The translations under genes and the position numbers were made by a program. A DNA stretch of 12,327 nt from NCBI GenBank assembly GCA_000482145.1, contig AUXH01000572.1:1-12327 (forward strand). Direction: 5' to 3'. Shown here piece after piece: positions 7,649 through 12,327 of this stretch (position 1 is its first letter; every line of letters begins with the position of its first letter). The notes below the pieces were generated by a model, which saw only the letters and a program-made list of their open reading frames with translations, had not been told where the DNA came from and did no database searches. Source of the stretch: Strigomonas culicis (Eukaryota > Euglenozoa > Kinetoplastea > Trypanosomatida > Trypanosomatidae).

Positions 7649-7670
7649 TAATACTAATACTAATACTAAT
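7649..7670. repeat. Short TAATAC tandem repeat
   Basis: Three and two-thirds copies of TAATAC lie in tandem in the spacer after the small helical-protein gene, flanked by related GATAATGGTAAT sequence. Confidence 0.9.
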
Positions 7671-7780
7671 GAGTGTAGTGGTAATAATACTTACCTTTAA
7701 ACACATATGTCGCGACAATGATGTTTACGTGTGTACCCTTGCCCGTGATCCTTCTGTTGTGCATGTCATGACGCTCAGAG

Positions 7781-7859
7781 TGTTTTATCTCTCATTTCTT
7801 TCTCTCTGTCTCGCTCTCCACCGATGGATCTATCTATACCTTCATCATCTTCATGCTAG
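7781..7859 (+). promoter_or_regulatory. Predicted trans-splice acceptor of the SET-domain gene
   Basis: A CT-rich tract (7781-7820) is followed by a T/C/A-rich stretch whose first AG is at 7858-7859. A second AG is at 7866-7867. Either choice leaves the ATG at 7887 in the leader. Confidence 0.55.
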
Positions 7860-7886
7860 TTCGGCAGAGTGACGGAGGGAACCTAA

Positions 7887-7937
7887 ATGCTTATTTCTGC
7901 GCTTGGAACAATTGTGTATTCCTATCCATCCCTATAG
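7887..7937 (+). promoter_or_regulatory. Upstream open reading frame in the SET gene leader
   Basis: An ATG at 7887 opens a 16-codon frame that ends in TAG at 7935-7937, 13 bases before the main ATG at 7951 and in a different frame. If splicing uses the AG at 7859 or 7867, ribosomes scanning the leader would meet this frame first, so it could reduce translation of the SET protein. Confidence 0.45.
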
Positions 7938-7950
7938 TGCTTTTCGAACC

Positions 7951-9561
7951 ATGTTGAAACAAACCCGTCAGATGCTCGCGCATCACACACGTTGGCTAGA
8001 CCATCTGGTGGACGTTCGGCCTGGCCTGGTGCGCCAGGCAGCGCGGCCGTATGCCACGACGCGCCAGGCTGCGCCCACTGCTGCCGGCGGCGGCCTCGCA
8101 CTGCCCGTGCGGTGTATGGTGGCGGGGAGGGGCATCGCGCGCGGCGAGCGCATCTGTCGCATCCCGCGCGAGAGCATTCTGACCGGCGAGCGGGCGTCCG
8201 ACCTGGTGCAGCGGGTGTGCGACCGACGCGTGGCGCCCGCGGCCAGCGGTGCGGCCCGCATGGCCTCGTTCACCGCCGTCACGGCCTGTGTCGGGGCGGA
8301 GGGGCCGCACATCCAGGAGCTGCTCGCCTCGCGGGACGGCGTGCTGCTCACGCTCGCGCTCTTTCTGCTGTCCTCGGCGGACGTCGCGGCGGCGGCCGGC
8401 GGGCTGCGCGGCTGGGTCGCGGCGCTGCCGCCGAAGGTGCCGCCGCTGGGGCTGCTGCTGCACCAGCACTTGGGGTGCGCCGGCGGCGGCGCCCCGCTGC
8501 AGCGGCAGCTCCGCATCGGGCAGCACACGGCCGCCCTCGCGGCCGGCGACGCACGGGCGGACAAGAGCACCGAGTTGATGATTGCCGTCGCGCAGCAGGA
8601 GGGACTCGAGGCGGTCCGCACACCCGCGCTCGAGGTGGTGCTCCGCCCAGAGATGAAGACGAACTTCTACCGCAGCCGCCGCACACCGCTTACGGAGCGC
8701 CAACAGGAGGCCGCCGCCGCGCAGGCGCGTCGGGGCGCCAGTGCCTCGGTTGCAAAGCTGCAGGAGATGAACCGAAAGCTGCACGACGGGGTGGTGCTGC
8801 CGCTCTTGCAGCTGCTCGGCGACGCCAACGGCTGCGACGCGCGCGGGGAGACAGAAGCGCAGCTCCGGTGGCAGGAGCGGCTGGAGTGGGCGCACTTCAT
8901 GCTGCGCTCGCGGGCCGTCAATCTGGACCCCAGGGGCGGCCCCACGCTCGCGTTGGTTCCGTTCGTGGACATGCTGAATCACGACCACGCGGGCCCGAAC
9001 GTCGTCTATTCCTACAACGCGCACGACGGGTCGGTGGTGGTGACGGCGGCGAGGCGCATAAAGGCGGGGGAGGAGCTGACGTTGCACTACGGCAACAAGT
9101 TTCAGCGCAGCTGCCTGTTCGGGGACGCGGACACGCGCGCCCGCCAGGCGCCAGCGACGCATCGGGAGGCCGCGCAGCATGCGGTAGACGCGTTAGAGGC
9201 CCGTCAGCGCCGCGAGGTGGATGAGGACAGCCAAGAGCACACGGAGATCCAAGTTCTCGCGAACACGGCCGCTGCGACAGAGGAGGAGCGCGCGAGGCAG
9301 GAGGCGGAATGCGAGGCGCTGTGGCTGTGGCGCTACGGCTTCCTGCGCTCTCGCGACGAGGTGCAGCACGAGGCGTCGCACATGTGGCGGGACGGCCTGC
9401 GCCGCCGCATCGCGCACCTCACCGACGTGCGCCGCAAAGGACGACCCGGCGAGTTTGTGATTGGGGTGCCGGAGGGCCTCCAGCACCTGCGCGAGCAGCG
9501 GGAGCAGCTCGAGCGCGAGCGGTACCACAACACAAAGGTATTTCCGCCCCAGAGAGATTGA
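7951..9561 (+). CDS. SET-domain protein methyltransferase, SETD3/SETD6/Rubisco-LSMT type
   Basis: A 536-residue predicted S-adenosylmethionine-dependent methyltransferase acting on a protein side chain. The SET domain is split, as in the Rubisco-LSMT/SETD3/SETD6 group. The first part is near residues 57-78 (GRGIARGERICRIPRESIL). A long alpha-helical insert follows, then WAHFMLRSRAV (313-323), and the cofactor-binding core VPFVDMLNHDHAGPN with N343 and H344. AGEELTLHYGNK (372-383) supplies the catalytic Tyr, Y380. A helical C-terminal region (about 400-536) including LWRYGFLRSRDEV sits where the substrate-binding domain lies in this group. The N-terminus (MLKQTRQMLAHHTRWL, then Arg/Ala-rich) resembles a mitochondrial presequence. 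The gene is extremely GC-rich and the protein Ala/Arg-rich, which creates long spurious frames on both strands. The substrate cannot be read from sequence; lysine or histidine methylation are both known in the group. Confidence 0.92.
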   Translation: MLKQTRQMLAHHTRWLDHLVDVRPGLVRQAARPYATTRQAAPTAAGGGLALPVRCMVAGRGIARGERICRIPRESILTGERASDLVQRVCDRRVAPAASGAARMASFTAVTACVGAEGPHIQELLASRDGVLLTLALFLLSSADVAAAAGGLRGWVAALPPKVPPLGLLLHQHLGCAGGGAPLQRQLRIGQHTAALAAGDARADKSTELMIAVAQQEGLEAVRTPALEVVLRPEMKTNFYRSRRTPLTERQQEAAAAQARRGASASVAKLQEMNRKLHDGVVLPLLQLLGDANGCDARGETEAQLRWQERLEWAHFMLRSRAVNLDPRGGPTLALVPFVDMLNHDHAGPNVVYSYNAHDGSVVVTAARRIKAGEELTLHYGNKFQRSCLFGDADTRARQAPATHREAAQHAVDALEARQRREVDEDSQEHTEIQVLANTAAATEEERARQEAECEALWLWRYGFLRSRDEVQHEASHMWRDGLRRRIAHLTDVRRKGRPGEFVIGVPEGLQHLREQREQLERERYHNTKVFPPQRD

Positions 9562-9756
9562 TCGGTGGGCCTCGAAAGAGACGGAGCCAAACCACATTTA
9601 TACTACACTACTACTATTATGATGTTTGCACGCGTCCACTGTCTGTCGTTTTTGGTTTTTTTTTTTGCCGGTACCCTCTTTGCGCATGCGCCATGTTACA
9701 AGACAAATGATGTTGCCACACAAAAAAAAACTTCCTTCACATACTAAACGTCTCAA

Positions 9757-9776
9757 CAAGCACCTCTCCCCAATAG
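9757..9776 (+). promoter_or_regulatory. Possible trans-splice acceptor of the J/zinc-module gene
   Basis: A short C/T-rich stretch ends in TAG, with the AG at 9775-9776, 13 bases before the ATG at 9790. The tract is weak. A stronger T tract lies upstream at about 9650-9666, so the real acceptor could be another AG between them. Confidence 0.4.
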
Positions 9777-9789
9777 CCGTACAACACGT

Positions 9790-10335
9790 ATGAGCGTGGA
9801 GCAGGCACGCGCCATACTAGCCGCAACAACAAGTAGAGATGCACTGTCGCTCTCTCAGCTGGGTCCCTTAACCAAGGAAGCCATTGCAGACGCCTTCCGG
9901 TTGCAAATGCTTGTCGTGCACCCCGACAGGAACAGTGGGGTGGCGGTAGCGCACAGCGACAAGCGTGAGCTCGACGGCGCCGCGCAGCGGCTTGTGGAGG
10001 CGAGAGGCGCACTGTTGGGGCTCGTAGCGGCGAGCGAGGCCTGCCCGGCACCCGTCCTTGACGGCGCTCCGGTTGGGCGGGTCGGTCTCGCGCATCCGCC
10101 GCATACCGTGCCGCTGGTGCCGACGCCTTCTCCACTTCGCTTCTCGGCGTGTGCCAGTGGTTGGAAGGAAGGCTACTGCTCACGCTTTGGATGCATGCGG
10201 GCGTTGCAGAGCAGCGAGGAGCGGGAGCACCGCTTGTGCACCTCTTGTCAGCGGCAGCCGCAGAAGTGCAAGTACTTTGGGTGCCTCGAAAAAACGACGG
10301 AGGGCTACTGCCCACGACACAGCACGATGAATTAA
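9790..10335 (+). CDS. J-like domain protein with two C-terminal Cys-rich modules
   Basis: A 181-residue protein. The N-terminal part resembles a J domain: a short first helix (about 4-11), a long loop, helix 2 with ITKEAI-like spacing (LTKEAIADAFRLQMLVV, 27-43), the HPD motif at 44-46, and a following helix (about 58-80) with the AAQRLVEARGALLG pattern. A Pro-rich linker (about 84-116) leads to a Cys-rich C-terminus with two modules: C130-x4-C135-x14-C150-x2-C153, and C160-x4-C165-x8-C174-x2-H177. Both contain an aromatic-Gly-Cys step (RFGC, YFGC) and an EGYC element, suggesting duplication with rearranged order. C121 is an extra cysteine. Each module could bind one zinc ion. Family knowledge predicts an Hsp70 partner through HPD; a role for the modules in binding a client or RNA is inference. 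I do not recognise a named orthologue. Confidence 0.87.
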   Translation: MSVEQARAILAATTSRDALSLSQLGPLTKEAIADAFRLQMLVVHPDRNSGVAVAHSDKRELDGAAQRLVEARGALLGLVAASEACPAPVLDGAPVGRVGLAHPPHTVPLVPTPSPLRFSACASGWKEGYCSRFGCMRALQSSEEREHRLCTSCQRQPQKCKYFGCLEKTTEGYCPRHSTMN

Positions 10336-10488
10336 ACCTGTTCTTTGTATTACATCATTATAATACTGTTATAACCTTCGCTTTTGTGTGTTTTGTGCAC
10401 AATCTCAGTGAGCAGGCAGGTGGATCCCCCTCGCCCTGTCGTGGACATTTTGCGATGCGTATGTCACTGGATTATGCATAGAAGTATG

Positions 10489-10531
10489 TATGCTCTTCTC
10501 CTACCCTCTTCACTTCGTACTGGCTACGTAG
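10489..10531 (+). promoter_or_regulatory. Predicted trans-splice acceptor almost touching the GH47-like start codon
   Basis: A CT-rich tract (about 10490-10517) is followed by its first AG at 10530-10531, one base before the ATG at 10533. The next AG lies inside the coding region. Unless an AG upstream of the tract is used, the gene-encoded 5' UTR is a single base and the spliced leader supplies the rest. Confidence 0.55.
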
Positions 10532-10532
10532 G

Positions 10533-12080
10533 ATGCCGCCTTTTCGAAAGCCGAGGCTCTTGAGACGGGGCATTGTCGACAAATACTACCTCTTAGCATT
10601 CATCGCCCTTCTCCTCTACGTCCTGGTGGTGACGTCGGTCGCATGGACGATTGAAGCGCGGCTCACGGCCTCGTACAAGCGTGCGCGTCACGCCACGCCC
10701 TCCACGGATCCCCCCAAGACCATCTATCAACAAGTAAACGAGATGGATCTGTTGCGCGCGGGCCTGGACTCTGCGCAGCGCAGTTTGGAGTCGGGGTGGC
10801 GCGTCTTTGCTGCGGCCAAGCTGTCACACGCGCAGCTCGCGCTCGTCGACGTGGCATTTCTGCTGCGAGCGCGCGACGTGCACTCGCCGTCGGCGGCGGT
10901 GGAAAAGATCGACGCGCTGCTGCTCCGCGAGACGACGGACGCGCGCGTGAGGGAGCGCATGGGCGTCCTTCTGTCACTGGCCTCCCTCCTGGAGGCCCAG
11001 AGGTACCCCTCGCAGGCAGCTGCCTGCCGCTCGAAGCTCGACGGTATCATGAAGCTGCACGGTGCTCGCTTGTCGCTGCGGCTTGGCGGCCGCAACTGGT
11101 CTGCTGCGGAGGCACCGTCCATGGCCGTCGCGCTGCAGCTCGTCGCGGGTGACAGTGCGCCGAGTGTCCAAAGTGACGTGGACACGGTCCACGCACTTGT
11201 CGAGAATTACAAGACGCACGCCCTGTCGCGTGCGTACACGCAAGCGGAGCAGTTGGAGCTCCCGGAGAATCTGCACTGGACGGTGGCCTACCCCTTCGCG
11301 CGCGTGGGCGGGCCGAGCGCCGTGTCGGAGCGCACGCTCAAGTACCTGGAGCTGCTGCTGGGCGCCTGGCTGCTGGGCGGTCGGGAGGACCCCACGTTGC
11401 GGGATGCCTACGAACGCGGGGTGGAGGGGCTGCTGGCGCACCTCGTGGGCACTGCCACGCACACCGCCAACCACACCTTCGTCCGCTACTGGGGGCCGCA
11501 GGGCAAGCTGCCCCTGCTCCTCCCTGAGAGCTGTGCGGCCGCTGCCGTGCTGGCCAGGGGCATCAAGCACCGCGCGCACCGCTACACCGACCGCGACCGT
11601 CGCTTCCGTTACCGGGACGAGGATATCCTGGCGACGGCAGAGGCTATTGCGGCCTCCTGCTATCAGATGTATCAAAGCGGCGGCACGGAACTCGACGGGG
11701 GCCAGGCGGCTTACATGGATGCGGATTTCTCTGTGCTACTGCGATTCCGCGAGAAGCGGTGTGCGATACGCAAGACGTTACTACGCAACTGCTACGAACT
11801 GTATGAGGTGACGCAGGACCCCATGTACGCGGCATGGGCACTGCGGCTCATGCAGGTACCCAGCACCGGATGTCGCCCAACGTCGGCGCGCGCACTCCTC
11901 CACTCCGCCACCTACGAGGACTATATCGAGGAGTTACGTTACTTCACTTTCCTTTTCCAGAGCATGCGCTGCAAGTTATACAAGAATACTCTCAAGTCGG
12001 ACAGAGCGTGCACGATGTGGCCTAGTGTCTTAGTCACGAAGAGCGGTTACCTTCTTCATCTCAAGCACGTGTTTAATTAA
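10533..12080 (+). CDS. Type II membrane protein, degenerate GH47 (ERManI/EDEM-like) fold
   Basis: A 515-residue protein with a short basic N-terminus (MPPFRKPRLLRRG), one membrane span at about 18-38, and a lumenal remainder with two N-glycosylation sequons (N188, N313): the type II layout of ER/Golgi alpha-1,2-mannosidases. Several blocks align with GH47: LALVDVAFLL (102-111), YLELLLGAWLLGGRED (271-286), the helix around IAASCYQMY (372-380), the helix around YEVTQDPMYAAWALRLM (424-440), and IEELRYFTFLF (465-475). The structural disulfide pair of the family appears kept as C334 and C376. In contrast, most active-site positions are substituted: the RPE acid aligns with T415, other catalytic acids with M143 and L269, the TEAHP calcium/substrate loop with VTKSGY. 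It may be a lectin-like or scaffolding pseudo-enzyme of ER quality control. The coding call is firm; the family is inferred from remembered motifs and the loss of activity is inference. Confidence 0.88.
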   Translation: MPPFRKPRLLRRGIVDKYYLLAFIALLLYVLVVTSVAWTIEARLTASYKRARHATPSTDPPKTIYQQVNEMDLLRAGLDSAQRSLESGWRVFAAAKLSHAQLALVDVAFLLRARDVHSPSAAVEKIDALLLRETTDARVRERMGVLLSLASLLEAQRYPSQAAACRSKLDGIMKLHGARLSLRLGGRNWSAAEAPSMAVALQLVAGDSAPSVQSDVDTVHALVENYKTHALSRAYTQAEQLELPENLHWTVAYPFARVGGPSAVSERTLKYLELLLGAWLLGGREDPTLRDAYERGVEGLLAHLVGTATHTANHTFVRYWGPQGKLPLLLPESCAAAAVLARGIKHRAHRYTDRDRRFRYRDEDILATAEAIAASCYQMYQSGGTELDGGQAAYMDADFSVLLRFREKRCAIRKTLLRNCYELYEVTQDPMYAAWALRLMQVPSTGCRPTSARALLHSATYEDYIEELRYFTFLFQSMRCKLYKNTLKSDRACTMWPSVLVTKSGYLLHLKHVFN

Positions 12081-12240
12081 TACTGGTTGAATCCTAAATA
12101 ATCGACGAAGCGTTTTTTCTTCTTCTTTTGCTGTCCATTACATGATTAACACCTGTATGTATTGCGAGGTAATACTGAATATGCACTTCTCAGGCAATGG
12201 ATTCCTGTTTGTGTGTGAGTGTTTGTAAGTATACTTACAT

Positions 12241-12268
12241 GGTGCCTCTTGTTTCATTTTTTTTTTAG
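12241..12268 (+). promoter_or_regulatory. Possible trans-splice acceptor for a gene beyond the window
   Basis: A T/C-rich stretch ends in TTTTTTAG, with the AG at 12267 on the downstream side of the GH47-like gene. The (CT)n run after it is a second possible pyrimidine tract. The target gene would lie beyond the right edge. Confidence 0.3.
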
Positions 12269-12279
12269 ACTGAATAGTA

Positions 12280-12282
<3 letters not shown>

Positions 12283-12327
<45 letters not shown>
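12283..12327. repeat. (CT)n(CA)n compound microsatellite
   Basis: A run of about 14 CT units (to 12310) passes directly into a CA run (12311-12327) that continues to the window edge. It lies in the spacer after the last gene. Confidence 0.97.

Larger units (their letters stand above)
7501..7950. other. Intergenic region and 5' leader of the SET-domain gene
   Basis: 450 bases without a supported full-length gene. It holds a TAATAC tandem repeat (7649-7670), an AT-rich presumed 3' UTR, and a T/C-rich tract at 7781-7820 with the first following AG at 7858-7859. The remaining 91 bases form the probable leader of the SET gene and contain a 16-codon upstream open frame. Confidence 0.8.

Noticed and set aside
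7903..7950. N-terminal extension of the SET protein
   Set aside because: It starts at TTG, and the first in-frame ATG is at 7951.
7992..9224. Long plus-strand (410 codons) and minus-strand (394 codons) frames overlapping the SET gene
   Set aside because: Their sequence is Arg/Ala/Gly/Pro low complexity with no motifs; the absence of stops follows from extreme GC content, while the SET frame carries the complete family signature.
260..12080. A single functional operon or new multi-gene system
   Set aside because: Kinetoplastid polycistrons group unrelated genes. The products here (COQ4, ABC transporter, SET enzyme, GH47-like protein, J proteins) share no pathway that I can support.

Overview
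The window looks like nuclear DNA of a trypanosomatid (Kinetoplastea). Eight intron-free protein genes all lie on the + strand. They are separated by AT-rich, low-complexity spacers, and most starts are preceded by a polypyrimidine tract and then an AG, the usual layout for spliced-leader trans-splicing of a polycistronic transcript. Coding DNA is GC-rich and spacers are rich in T tracts and microsatellites. The genus cannot be fixed from this window. No strand switch, tRNA, rRNA, transposon or CRISPR array was seen.

Layout: (1) 260-1381, a probable mitochondrial J-domain protein with a SANT/Myb-like segment; (2) 1754-4453, a TAP/TAPL-like ABC half-transporter with an extra four-helix N-terminal domain and a ZZ-like zinc finger; (3) 5137-5553, a small protein made of two copies of a Cys4 zinc module; (4) 6082-6801, COQ4 of ubiquinone synthesis; (5) 7093-7500, a small charged helical protein of unknown role; (6) 7951-9561, a SET-domain methyltransferase of the SETD3/SETD6/Rubisco-LSMT type with a mitochondrial-like N-terminus; (7) 9790-10335, a J-like domain joined to two small Cys-rich modules; (8) 10533-12080, a type II membrane protein that aligns with GH47 alpha-1,2-mannosidases (ERManI/EDEM) but lacks nearly all catalytic residues.

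The genes do not form an evident pathway, and in this group neighbours on a polycistron need not be related. Three products (1, 4, 6) look mitochondrial, and three (2, 3, 7) carry small zinc-binding modules. The most unusual items are the apparent GH47 pseudo-enzyme, the ZZ-finger insertion in the ABC transporter, and the two small Cys-rich proteins with tandem modules. Family assignments come from motif recognition only; no database search was possible.
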